Positions 47,380 through 58,627 of a DNA stretch of 64,000 nt are shown here, one piece after another (positions within the stretch are counted from its first letter, which is position 1; each line of letters begins with the position of its first letter). The notes below the pieces were generated by a model, which ran no database searches, had not been told where the DNA came from, and saw only the letters and a list, made by a program, of their open reading frames with translations. Where the stretch lies: assembly GCA_029237695.1 (NCBI GenBank), contig CM055271.1, positions 84,393,488 to 84,457,487 of the forward strand, in the 5' to 3' direction. This DNA comes from Conchocele bisecta. Its lineage: Eukaryota > Mollusca > Bivalvia > Lucinida > Thyasiridae. A program made the translations under genes and the position numbers.

Positions 47380-49125
47380 ATCCCAGCAACAGCTAAGGTC
47401 ATAATTATAGACAGAACACAGTTTAAAATTTATCTGACAGACCAGTGGGATGGAAATACTATGTAAGTATTTTTCACACCTAGGGTGAGGATTGAACTCG
47501 CAATCTCCAGTATTGAAGTCCAATGCCATATCCCCTAGGCCATGGCCCATCCTTAGGGTGAGGATTGAACTCGAAACCTCCAGTATTGAAGTCCAATGTC
47601 CTATCCCCTAGGCCACGGCCCATCCCTAGGGTGAGAATTGAACACACAATCTCCAGTATTGAAGTCCCAATGTTATATCCCCTAGGCTACGGCCCATCCG
47701 TAGGGTGAGGATCGAACTCGCAACATCTAGTAATGGGTGGCAAGTGGGAGCATGCGATTGGTAATTTAACAATTGGGATTCATCCTTACCGATATCTCGA
47801 CAGACACCTGGTTTGGCCCTCAGGTACGTATTTGGCATTCTTGTATGTGAGGGTTTAATCTGGTTATACCCCTTGTATGAGTAATATGATTATTCTTAAT
47901 CGTATTACTTTTAAGGGAAGGGGCCAAGTGACTTTGGTGTTGTATGGACCTGTCGCCAGGTCAGGTTATTCTGATTTCAGGGCGGAATATATATTTATCT
48001 TGATGTAAATATTCCGTTCTGATTTTGGGATTTCTTCCCAATGCAGCAGGTTAAATGCGGGATCGAACCCGTTGGCCTGGCCTTAAAATACCTTACCTGT
48101 TAATAGGCCGTTAAACACCAATAAACAAACAAACACAACCTCCAGTATTGAAGTCCCAATGTCATATCCCCATGACCACGGCCTAGAGTGAGGATTGAAC
48201 TTGCAACCTCTGGTATTCAAGTCCAATGCCATATCCTCAAGGCCACGACCCATCCTTAGGATGAAGATTTAATGCACAACCTCCAGTATTAATGTCCAAT
48301 GCAATTATCACCTAGGCCAACAGTTTAAAGTCTCATCCGACAGACCAGTGGATGGATATACGATGTAAGTATTCTTCACACCTACATGTAGGTGGATGAC
48401 TGAACTCAAAACCTCTGGTATTCAAGTCCAATGCCATATCCCCTAGGCCACGGCCCATCCTTAGGGTGAGGATCGAACACACAACCTCCGGTGTTGAGTT
48501 TCAATGCTATATTCCCTAGGTCACGGCCCATCCCTAGGGTGAGGATTGAGGTCACAACCTCCGGTATTGAAGTCCCAATGCCATATCCCCTAGGCCACGG
48601 CCCATCCCTAAGGTGAAATTTGAACTCCCAATCTCCAGTATTGAAGTCCAATGTCATATCCCCTAGGCCACAGCCCATCCCTAGGGTGAGGATTGAACTC
48701 ACAATCTCCAGTATTGAAGTCACGATGCCATATCCCCTAGTCCACGCCCCATCCCTGGGGTGAGGATTGAGCTCACAACCTCAAGTATTGACGTCCAATG
48801 GCACATCTCCTAGGCCGCGGCCCATCCCTAGGGGGAGGAGATTGAAAACACAACCTCCAGTATTGAAGTCCCGATGCCATATCCCCTAGGCCACGGCCCA
48901 TCCCTGGGGTGAGGAATGAACTCAAAGCCTCCGGTATTGAAGTCCCAATGCCATATCATCCCCTAGGCCATGGCCCATCCTAGGGTGAGGATTGAACTCA
49001 CAATCTCCCGTATTGAAGTACAATGCCATATCCCCTAGGCCACGGCCCATCCCTAGGGTAAAGATTGAACTCACAACCTCCAGTATCGAAGTCCAATGCC
49101 ATATCCCTAGGCCACTGCCAATCCC
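47380..49125 (-). repeat. Tandem array of tRNA-Arg-like 74-bp units
   Basis: Read on the minus strand, each unit of about 74 bp has the layout of a tRNA: GTGGCCTAGGGGATATGGC (A box and D arm), ATTGGACTTCAATACTGG (anticodon region) and GTGAG-TTCAATC-CTCAC (perfect T arm with B box). The D arm and spacing resemble metazoan tRNA-Arg. The base triplet at the anticodon position reads TCA, and the 3' acceptor half (CCTAGGG) does not pair with the 5' half, so these are not working tRNAs. About 16 units: roughly 3-4 at 47470-47725, 2-3 at 48138-48310, 10 at 48390-49125. A SINE-like element (47735-48137) splits them. Confidence 0.8.
47735..48137 (+). mobile_element. SINE-like element inside the tRNA-like array
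   Basis: GGTAATTTAACAATTGGGAT, TTTGGCCCTCAGGTACG, TTCTGATTTCAGGGCGGAAT, GGGATCGAACCCGTTGGCCT and the tail AATAGGCCGTTAAACACCAA with (CAAA)n. The tRNA-like units continue right after the tail. Confidence 0.8.
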
Positions 49126-49172
49126 CCCTCCTAAGGGAGAATAAGGAATAATCGTTGATAGGGGTTGCTCAC

Positions 49173-49251
49173 CTCCTCTCGTTTTAGCAGCGTGTACTCG
49201 CCTGTCTCGCCCTCGGCCTCGCATTTAGAGCAGACTATCCTCTCTACCAGC
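49173..49251 (-). CDS. TRAF-like exon 2: second half of RING finger
   Basis: A 79-bp exon with acceptor TTTACACAATTGCAG and donor GAGGAG|GTGAGC. Its first G completes an Arg codon begun in exon 1. The 26 following codons read L-V-E-R-I-V-C-S-K-C-E-A-E-G and so on, supplying the last two RING ligands (C60 and C63 of the joined protein), then an acidic EGETGEYTLL stretch where TRAF2/3 proteins have C-x2-C-x2-EG followed by a short linker. It is too short and lacks a start, so ordinary ORF calling misses it. The tRNA-like 74-bp array of intron 2 ends only about 50 bp past its donor. Confidence 0.88.
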
Positions 49252-49482
49252 CTGCAATTGTGTAAACATGGCTTGATAGGCTTGAGATCAAGGATGGTAT
49301 CTTAAAGGCCCTGAACGGCTCAGTATTACAATTTTCCGATTTTTTCAAACTCATTTTTGTACCAAAATGAATGCAAACAGTTTCAAAGTGTGTGTAAATA
49401 GAAACCTGTTGGATTTATGTGTGGGAAAACCCAATAGGAGGCCAAATTCGGCAACTTGAGCCGTATAGGGGCTTTAACCCTT

Positions 49483-49716
49483 TTGCCCCAAAATAACTAG
49501 AATGGATTTTGATGTTAATTGTGACCAATCCAATTGTCACAAAAGGATAATCAGACTAATCCATTTATGAAAAGGTTTTTTTTAGTTCTCAAAAATATTG
49601 AAAATTACTTGCAAAAAAGTGCAGATGCTGATGAGACGGCTCGTGTCGAGCCAACTCATCTGGATCTACACTGTTTGCGACCACTCTATAGAGGGCTGTA
49701 GTGTTGAAAGGGTTAA
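49483..49716. mobile_element. piggyBac-like MITE, best-preserved copy
   Basis: Flanked by TTAA on both sides: TTAACCCTTTTGCCCC on the left, GTGTTGAAAGGGTTAA on the right, so inverted CCCTTT ends sit directly at TTAA. An internal hairpin is formed by GATGAGACGGCTCGTG and GAGCCAACTCATC. Related copies are at 34342, 60593, 62100 and (broken) 23043. Confidence 0.75.
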
Positions 49717-50655
49717 CGATCATCAGTCCAACCTAAGTCCTTCCCACCCCACACAAACTGTTGTAATTGCGGCTGGGCCTGTAAAAGGTGTAAACCAGGG
49801 GCGGGCGGGTTTCACTTAAAGTTACGAACAGGAACTCTTGTAATCTGCTCCCGTACCGTCCGTAGCAGAGTTAACCTGCAGTATAGCGAATCAGATTTTG
49901 TACTGAAATGAGTGTCAACGTTTTGAAAATAACATATTCCAGTACTGTACAAAAGGAATAATTCTGCAGTGTTTTTATTCTGAGTTTTTCATAATAATTA
50001 TTTGCGGTGCTTTGAATTCACGGCCATTCGATTCTTGAAAAATAACATTTCTGGTGCATTGAATTCGCGGTCTATGGTTCGTTACGCCATATTTGGATAT
50101 AGGATGTCACTTTCTCCATGAGTGATTACTACATTGAATTAACTCCTGGTCGCTTAGCACATGAGAAATCAAAGTACTGCAAGTACTGAAACTAGGTTAG
50201 CTCCACAAGATTACGAATAAGTATTATTTATTTATATAATGATGTTTAAAGGTACATGCCCACCCATTAGGCACAAAATCTTCTTTATAGGAATTAAATA
50301 AGTGTATAATTGTGTCACTATTCCATCAGTTCTAAAAGTTACGAGTGCCCGCTATACACAATTACCCCACATATTTTATATCAGATGTAAATTTCGCTCT
50401 TATATCAGGGCGTGATAACGTGTTTCCTTAAAATGTTAACAAACATTACTGTTTATTCTCTGTTTATGTTTTGATGTGCAATGATCATACCTTATAGTGT
50501 CGTAAATATTAGTTTTTCAGGTGACGCATTTAATTAGTATACGGTAAATAATTAACAAATATCATGCCTCATTTACATATGAAAATAGCCTGATACCACC
50601 GCAAGTCACTTATCAGTAAAATAAATAGTTTGTTTCTACCGAGTGGGCATGTATG
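49717..50655. other. No exon recognised
   Basis: Intron sequence. The GAATTCGCGG/GAATTCACGG stretch at 50010-50070 and an AT-rich remainder give no coding signal. 50260-50600 resembles 5580-5700 (AATAAGTGTATAATTGTGTC) and is a dispersed repeat. Confidence 0.45.
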
Positions 50656-50656
50656 T

Positions 50657-52630
50657 ACAGTCAAACCTGTGTTAACGACCACATGGGAATAGCAACCACC
50701 TGTCCACAACGGCCACTTAAAAATCCCAATCCCAAAAATCGTCCAGTTTTGTTCTTTATAAGACCTTGAAATAACGACCACCAGCTATTTTCAATCCCAC
50801 ACTGCATTTTTGTATGTGAACAGCTGCCATGTCAAGTTTTTGTCGGCAAAAAAAAATAGCACCACAATCGCCAATCTCTAATTAAAAACATCAGTAATTA
50901 TACCCCCACAAAAAAAGTGTGTTGGGGGTATATAGGAGTCAGCTTGTCGGTCGGTCGGTCGGTCGGTCGGTCGGTCGGAAATTCCCTTCCGCTCTATATC
51001 TTCTGCACCGATGCATGGATTATCAAATGGCTTGGCACAAATGTTTCTCATGATGAGAAGGTGTGTCGCGATCAATAACCACACACCTACATCCAAGGTC
51101 AAAGGTCACAGTTGAAGGTCAAAGGTCAAACCTATCGAAATTCCCTTCCGCTCTATCTTCTACACCGATGCATGGATTATTAAATGGCTTGGCACAAATG
51201 TTTCTCATGATGAGGTGTGTTGAGATCAATAACCACGCACCTATGTCCAAGGTCAAGGTCAGTTGAAGGTCAAAGGTCAAACCTATCGAAATTCCCTTCC
51301 GCTCTATCTTCTACACCGATGCATGGATTATCAAATGGCTTGGCACAAATGTTTCTCATGATGAGGTGTGTTGCGATCAATAACCACGCACCTACGTCCA
51401 AGGTCAAGGTCACAGTTGAAGGTCAAAGGTCAAACCTATTGAAATTCCCTTCCGCTCTATATCTTCTACACCGATGCATGGATTATCAAATGACTTGGCA
51501 CAAATGTTTCTCATGATGAGAAGGTGTGTTGCGATCAATAACCACGCACCTACGTCCAAGGTCAAGGTCACAGTTGAAGGTCAAACCTATTGAAATTCCC
51601 TTCTGCTCTATATCTTCTACACCGATGCATGGATTATCAAATGCCTTGGCACAAATGTTTCTCGGGATGAGAAGGTGTGTCGCGATCAATAACCACGCAC
51701 CTACATCCAAGGTCAAGGTCATAGTTGAAGGTCAAAGGTCAAACCTATTAAAATTCCCTTCCGCTCTATATCTTCTACACCGATGCATGGATTATCACAC
51801 TATGCCCAGGGTCAAGGTCACAGACTTGATGTGTTTGAAACCTTACCGCTCGGCTAAATGGCTTATAATAAAAAATGCCTCGTTTTCTTTGGCTGCCTGT
51901 GGGGGTATTCGTGTGCCGACAGGCCACATTTCTAGCTATGTCAGCGAACATTGCCAATTCGTCATAGGCTGCTGAAATATTCGGGCTTGATCGGGATACA
52001 TTGGACAGAAAGCAAATAAGCCTGGTGTTCTCTGCCGATTTGGACACCTATCTCGCGTGGGTTACTCGACTTAACACATTCAATGAAATATTTTTGTAAC
52101 AAAAAAAAAAAACTCGCGATTTTCACAGGCCGCGCCACATATCGTATATGACCGTTATTAATTTCAACTGATGGTGTGAAATTTAGAATAAGAAAACAAA
52201 ATAGTAATGGTCATGCTAATTAAACCGCTTACATGTAATTACGACAAGCTATTAAATGGTGCACCAAAGCAAGCCGCGGGATATACTTATCATGAAGATA
52301 ATTACTCCCCTTTGTATATTAATTTCCAAAGCGAGGCTGGGTTCAGAACAATAACAAGATGACATAACAAAATAAATTTGACTATTTTTGCCATTTTCAT
52401 GTAATTTTTAATTGATAAAAAGCAGATACACTCCACGATCGTGCAATAGCGAATCGTCAGGTGGAAGTATATACAGCCATATGCATGCATATAGATTACA
52501 ATAGAATGCTAAATACATGGCCGACTTTGTTGTGAAACCTGGAAAATGTTTAGACCCTTGAAACAAACGACCACCTGTCAACAATGGGGCCACTTTGGGC
52601 CACTTCCCTTTGCCGTCGTTGTTCAACAGC
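50657..52630. mobile_element. Tigger-like CAGTCAAACC element, interrupted by a nested insertion
   Basis: Starts TACAGTCAAACCTGTGTTAA and ends with the inverted form (GTCGTTGTTCAACAGCTTCG). The body matches 58628-60047 block by block. Between 50899 and about 51934 it contains a foreign hairpin-ended element. Without this, the element is about 0.95 kb. Confidence 0.8.
50899..51934. mobile_element. Nested hairpin-ended element with six 150-160 bp units (pearl/HINE-like)
   Basis: Left terminal hairpin TATACCCCCACAAAAAAAGT, GTGTTGGGGGTATA, then (GTCG)n at 50945-50979. Units start AATTCCCTTC(C/T)GCTCTAT at 50980, 51139, 51290, 51443, 51594 and 51752. The uninterrupted relative at 59384-59410 (CAGTAATTACGTCAGCGGAC) gives the empty site and so fixes both borders to within a few bases. 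Five copies of AGGTCAAAGGTCA are present. Confidence 0.85.
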
Positions 52631-52747
52631 TTCGACAGAACCTGCATGCTTTATCATCAGCTAAAGTCATTTTAAGTCCGGTTAACAGGGCCAAATCCCA
52701 TATTTCAAGTTAGTGGGAAGAAGGAAAATCCCAAAAATCAGAACAGT

Positions 52748-55614
52748 AGCCTATTTCACCAACATTGCAAAGCAATACTTATCTAGCAAAGTATACTTTG
52801 AGGGAGAAATTTTTCCATTTTAGTATAAATTTATTATTATTAATTACTGAATTTATTACATTATCACAGCCAGTAATAATTAATTTTGCATACTTTTAAT
52901 CAATATATGCAGTCATTAGTTTCTACATGACATAATGCATTTCGGGGAAAATTAAATGATTACTTCCCCCTCCCTCAAAGTAGTAACTTGTAGCGAAGAG
53001 CATTAGGGTTGAGATCGAAAAAAATAGGTCAAAGCTGAATTTTTTCAAATATTGTTCAGAAAATCATTAGAAATAACCTATAAAAACTACCCATGAATCC
53101 GAGTGAGCTTAATCAAGAATTCAAGATGGCGTCCAAAATGGCGACCAAAAATTACCAAAACTACAACTAGTGCAATTTTCGCCAAACCAATTCGAATGAA
53201 ATGTGCCAAAAACAAGTAGAATATAATGCATAGCTACTTTAAACAGAAATTTTGAGAATTTAGTATTAACATTACGTCCAAACCGATGGCCGCCCAATTG
53301 CATCATACATAGCTCGCAGAACGTGAGGAAACGAGCGTTAATAATAATCGAATGGCACTTGGGTTGAAAATCGGAAAAAAATGCAAAAGCTGAAATATTC
53401 ATGCAACATATTCAAAGAATACCATCAAACCCAACCCAATATCAAAGCTCTCCATGAATCCCACAGTAGTTTATGTAGAATTCAAGATGGCCACCAAAAC
53501 TGATATAATCAAGATGGTCGCCAAGATGGCCGACTAAATTAATGAATTTCCTGTAATATGCAAAAATGTTTTCCAAAGCAATGATATCAGAATTCAATAA
53601 AATATATAACTACACCATGAAGAACGCACTTCACATTTATTGTGAATATCATCGTCAAGTGCGTCAGGAGAAATTTGCATTACCAGCAAGTCCATTGTCC
53701 TGTTCCAACAACCACACTACGTCCTTTGTCTGGATCGTGCAATCGATATAACTGTGGCAACAATTAGACTAACTCTTGCGTCAGCCTCAGCCTGCATTTA
53801 TGACTACATCGTGAAGTTTCAGCAAGCAGCTCTTTCAATCTTGATCTGTTTTGTTCCATTAGTCAGGAATGCTTACTTGGGTAATCACTGTTTTCATGTC
53901 TGCATCAAATAATATATCATGGGATGTGGTTTTTTGATGCTCTTGTCGTTGCTGCCTCCGCTAATTTCGTAGATGCCTGGCTGCCGTAACCATCAAACAC
54001 CACGACGACCTCACTGCCACCAAAAAGTTATATGTAATGTATGATACATAGGACTTACAAACCTCCTTGTAAGTTGCATTTGTCGGCCACACGACTGTGA
54101 AGGAGGTAACCTCCATCAATGACAAATGTTGCCTCATCAGGAAACATGGATTGCGGATCAGCTTTCGATTTCAACAATGTGCCAAGTGCACTTTTGGCAG
54201 TTCTCGTCATTCCAACATCACGAAAGAGACGCAGGCTGAGGTGCCAGCTCATACGTTAAGAACTGTTCCATTTCAGATCGACTTTGCATGACGCAAGTGA
54301 TTCTGTTGAAGAGCAAAGTAGCATTCACGACAACTTGCTGACCACGGACTGTGACTGTGTTAATCGATGCGTTGATTGTTTTCACTCTTGTCATTCCTTT
54401 TCAGCTTTACATCTGTAAATGTTTTATCCGTCATGGAATTTGCTGCACTTTTTGGCCTATTTCAAACGCCATGTCACAGTTCACCGACTTGTCGGCAACT
54501 AAACCAGTTGCTATTGCATCAACTGACTTAGAATGACTGTGGGAAAATGGCGAATGTGCTCATAACCATCGCAAAAATGTATCGTAGTCCTTATGATCAT
54601 CACGTGATAGCGAGCTTGCATGTAAATCCCCGTGCTGGTCTGATGTACTGGCATGGACGCATGTGAATGTTTCAAGACTCGCACATATGGGTACACAGCG
54701 GGGTGATGCATGAACCCACTTTGTTAATGAGCTGGCTGTGATGCCACGGCCATGGGTCATCCCACCTGACGATTTCAACAAGCGCATCAGCTCTTGCTCG
54801 ATTGTCTGATCGGTAAAATTACCGCCCCAAAAGCAGCCATGATAGATTTCTAGTTGTGCCATTTGCTGTAGTAGAAGTCTGGCAGATTTTGCGTAGGCAA
54901 TGTGGCTAGCAGCATGGAACAGCGGTATCATTGTGAAATGCGTTTGTGCCCATTTTGGCTGGATAAATGGGGCTTAATGCGTTTTGTGATCGGTGTAGAA
55001 CAAGATCAGCCTGCACATTCCGCGCAGTCTGATCAGGGTCTGCACTGCTCGCTTGTTACTTGGTGAATGATCCATCATGCCTAATTGAACAAGATGTTTC
55101 ATTGTCAACTTATAAATCTACGCTTTAAGACCCGGAGCTAGACATGCCACAAATACACAATTATATTATTATTTCTACGGTCAGCATCAGATTATTATTA
55201 TTATTATTACGTTTTATAGATTTTTTGTCCGTTCAAACTAATATTTTATGTCGAGTTCCAATTTTGTTTATTGTAATACCATAATATGTGCATAATATTC
55301 TATTTGTGATGATATGCTGACATATCACGCAAAAAAAATACAGTTTGCACTATTTCTTTGTGACATTTATAACACTGGACGATTACGGGGTGCAGCCATC
55401 TTGGACGCCATCTTACCATCTTGAATTCTGAGTTGAGTTAAGCTCCAGTCGGATTCATGGGGAGTTTTGATATGTTTCAGCTGATGATATTTACGAACTA
55501 AACAGAAAAATTCAGCTTTGACCTATTTTTTTTCGAACTTCGTCATTTTTTTATCTAATACGCTTCCACTATTTGCTAGATAAGTATACTTTGCAATTTT
55601 GATGAAATCGGCTA
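52748..55614. mobile_element. Candidate transposon: CXC-family gene between long inverted arms
   Basis: Both ends are the foldback-MITE terminus: left CAGTAGCCTATTTCACCAAC, right GATGAAATCGGCTACTG. Further in, the arms are again inverted copies: ATAGGTCAAAGCTGAATTTT, CCATGAATCCGA, AATTCAAGATGG on the left (53025-53150) and their reverse complements on the right (55395-55540). The left arm also holds MITE-type inner sequence. Between the arms lies the decayed CXC-family gene copy B. About 2.87 kb. That the gene and the arms form one mobile unit is an inference from this arrangement. Confidence 0.6.
53690..54960 (-). pseudogene. Decayed CXC-domain multicopy gene, copy B (internal part)
   Basis: Minus-strand fragments of the same protein family as copy A, in the same order. 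MIPLFHAASHIAYAKSARLL with QTIEQELMRLLKSSGGMTHG and RGIT, in one open stretch (54560-54931). Then, after frame breaks, MTRTAKSALGTLL and FVIDGGYLLHS (54055-54252), VVVVFDGYGSQ (near 54000), and DILFDADMKTVITQ before it fades at about 53700. Stops and shifts make it non-functional. The N-terminal FDQP part and the cysteine-rich C-terminus seen in copy A are missing. Confidence 0.82.
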
Positions 55615-55868
55615 CTGAATACTTACATAACAAAAAATATGCAGTCCGTGTACGTGGCTTCGCACACTTTACATATATTTTGATAATTATCAGAAACAAG
55701 TACAGTCAAACCTCTGCTAACGACCACCTGGGAACAGCGGCCACCTGTCCACAACGGCCTGTTAAAAATCCCCCGTTCCAATTTTGTTCTTTATAAGACC
55801 TTGGAATAACGACCACCCCTGAACTTGCGACCAGCGGCCAGCTATTTTTATTCCCACGTGGAATTTTT

Positions 55869-55935
55869 GTCTCGCCCGCGAAGCGGAAAGCGAGACATAG
55901 GTTTTGCTTTTCCGGAGTCGGCGGCGTCGGCGGCG

Positions 55936-55995
<60 letters not shown>

Positions 55996-57964
55996 TCATC
56001 ATTCAATGTAAGTTTTCGTGTTACGGTCATTACTTCAACACCTTATCAGCTACAGTCATCAAACTTTATACATACCTTTACTATGATAGTAGATGAATAT
56101 AGGACTATTAAAAAAAATTCCGGCTCCAGGGTCAAGGTCAAACTCTATTTCTTTCTATTCTACAAACTGAACATTAATGCATGAAGACCCGTTTTCCCCC
56201 CCCCCCCCCCCTCGTGCGCTCTTGTACACCTTACCTGTAGAGAGAACAATAGCCTTCTCCAGTTGAACACTTCTGCATGTGCAAGCATGTGCAAATTCCA
56301 GCTTGACCACTAAATTGTCCAGCTAAATTATTACAGGTAATTTATACAGGTAAATTATTATACCAATGGGTATTACATTTCCGTAAACTGTGTTGACAAT
56401 ATTAGTGGCAATATGTGGACCTGTGCAGATATGATATGTAGATAAATATAGGACTATTATAAAAATTCGGGTGGGCTCCAGCAGCGAGCTTTATTATTTT
56501 TTTGTTAATTTTTAAACATTTTTTTTTAACTTTTTTTCCATTTTTAGCCAGGTTTTTTTGGGGGTGGAAAAAATCCACGCTATTGGATTGACGAAAGCCA
56601 GGCGGGCGGCGGCGTCCACAATCAATGTTAAGTTTTTTCGTGTTTCAGGTCCATTTCTTTGGTACTGTACCACCTAGGACCAACCAAACAAACTTTCACA
56701 GCTTCATAACCAAGGGGTGCCCACCACATACAACTATCCAACATGTGACCATTTTTTTTTACCTTTCACCTATTATTTCTACGTAATTGACTTAAACGTT
56801 AAATTTTTAACGTACGTCTGGTTAAAGTTTTTTTGGATTAAAGTTTTTCGTTATACTATATCTCTGCAACTGCTTCGCCCATTACCTTGAAACTTTACAT
56901 GGGTGTTTATCATCATCCATATTTTCATTCTACCAACCCCAACCTGCGGCCCCTGTGCCCAATGTCAAGGTCAAATTACTTTGATTTTTTTTGTGTGGTA
57001 CTATATCTCTGCAACTGCTTCACCCATTACCTTGATACTTCACATGGGTGTTTATCATCATTGTCCGCGCCCGCTTGCGGAAAGCGCGATATAGTCGGCA
57101 TTTTGGCATACGTCCGGGCACACATTAGGGTACTTATGTGGCTAGCCCCACAGGGTTATGGACTTGGTAAAGGATAGGGTTGGTTACAATTAGCCACCTA
57201 AAAAATTGTTTTATGTGGCTAAAAATCGTTTTATGTGGCTAATATTTAACATGTGATAAGCCACATAAGTATAGTAATGTAAGAACGTCCGTCCGTCCGT
57301 CCATCCGTCCGTCCGTCCGTCTGTACAGACGAGAGCTACATTGTGAGGTTAACCACACAGTGATGGACTTGTTAAGAGATGCATCCTTCCGTTTTAACCC
57401 CGTTATAAATTGCTCTTGTGGGGTTATTTTGTCTTGTGGGGTTGTTTTTTTCTGTACGATTGATTTTTACGGGGTTTGATTTAGGATGGGTTAGGGTTAG
57501 TAACCTCACAATGTACGTCTTGTCCGTCCGTCCGTCCGTCCGTCCGTCCGTCCGTGTGTCCGGTTAAAGTTTTTCCATCTACTATATCTCTTTTTTTAGT
57601 GTCCATGCCTCGCCCCAAGGCGCGACATGCAGGCCACGGCCAAGGCGCGACATGCAGGCCACGGCCATCTAGTCTACAAAAAGTGGCCTCGTTTCTTGTT
57701 TTTTTTTCTTCAAATTCTTTTTTTCCATTTTTGTCTAGTTTGTCTAGTAGCATAAGGTCGTAAGTGCTATATACCGACTATTATCATATACTAAAACAAT
57801 TATTGACTAGTGAGCCATAGAATATAATCTGATATTCTATGGCTCACTAGTCAATAATTGTATAATATGTTTCGGAAAGCCAGTGAAAAATTAAGCTTTC
57901 TGGCCCAGGCTCGAGGTCAAGGCGGCGGGACAAGGCGAGACATTTGATTCCGCGGAATTCTTGT
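55869..57964. mobile_element. Composite hairpin-ended insertion(s) with GTC-type microsatellites
   Basis: Starts TCTCGCCCGCGAAGCGGAAA with GCGAGACA (hairpin), then a (GTCGGC)n/(GTCGTC)n tract at 55916-55998 and GGTCAAGGTCAA. A second terminus of the same kind is at 57062 (GCCCGCTTGCGGAAAGCGC). (GTCC)n tracts are at 57290-57320 and 57520-57555, followed by twin copies of GGCGCGACATGCAGGCCACG at about 57620-57665. Probably two or more related elements nested or joined. No protein is supported; Ser/Ala or Asp/Ala repeats in frames come from the microsatellite. Confidence 0.6.
57796..57861. repeat. Perfect 30-bp hairpin
   Basis: The left arm starts ACAATTATTGACTAGTGAGC and ends CATAGAATAT. The loop is AATCTG. 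The right arm is the exact reverse complement. Not part of any repeat I could match elsewhere in the window. Confidence 0.95.
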
Positions 57965-58260
57965 TGTATGTGAACAGCGGCCATGTCATGTTTTTGTCAG
58001 CAAAGAAAATACATCACAATCGCTATTTTCCATTCATCACAATCTGGCCGCCAACATTTGAATTGCAACTGATCGTATCCAATTAGTCATCAATTACATT
58101 CGCATACATTGGCAGAAAGCCCTTTTGAAAACATTTTCCTTGCCCATATTGGTCGGTGTCATTTTGGCGACATTAACATTTTTCCATGAAAATATAAACA
58201 ATGCAAAAACAATCTTTTTAGATAATATTAAATTATATCAGAAGTTATTAATGAGCCTTT

Positions 58261-58627
58261 TTATTTCGTGAAATTTGGTCAAAGATTTTATTACAAAAAG
58301 ATTATTTGTCTATGGAAATTTAACATGGGGGAAAATTTAAAGGAGGTAGCGAACCCATGGGAGGAGTAAAAAAACAAACAAAATTGGAAATCGATTCCGA
58401 AACCTGGCTAGGTAGCTTGGAAGTGATCTAACTAAGAAAACAAAAGTTAAGTTTTTAAAATCTGTCCACTATTTCTGAAAATAGAAAATCTGTGAAGATG
58501 TCTATGGGGATTTAAAAACTTTTTTATTCACAATAAAATCAACTTTGGAGCAAATTTGACAAAACAAAAAGGCTCTGCTCTTAAATTTTAATAATATCGA
58601 TAAAAATGTTGTTTTTGCATTGTTTAT
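58261..58627. other. No feature recognised
   Basis: AT-rich intron sequence between two Tigger-like elements. No repeat or coding signal. Confidence 0.45.

Larger units (their letters stand above)
55695..58260. mobile_element. Second Tigger-like CAGTCAAACC copy, split by an insertion of about 2.1 kb
   Basis: Left part 55695-55868 (CAGTCAAACCTCTGCTAACG .. TATTTTTATTCCCACGTGG) and right part from about 57965 (TGTATGTGAACAGCGGCCAT .. GTCAGCAAA) join as in the uninterrupted relative at 50800-50840. The insertion starts with the hairpin CTCGCCCGCGAAGCGGAAAG. Confidence 0.7.

Noticed and set aside
47380..49125. Functional tRNA gene cluster
   Set aside because: The acceptor stem cannot form, the anticodon stem is poorly paired and the triplet would be TCA. 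Kept as a tRNA-like repeat only.
55825..56184. Ser/Ala- and Asp/Ala-repeat proteins
   Set aside because: Direct translation of the (GTCGGC)n/(GTCGTC)n microsatellite at a transposon end.
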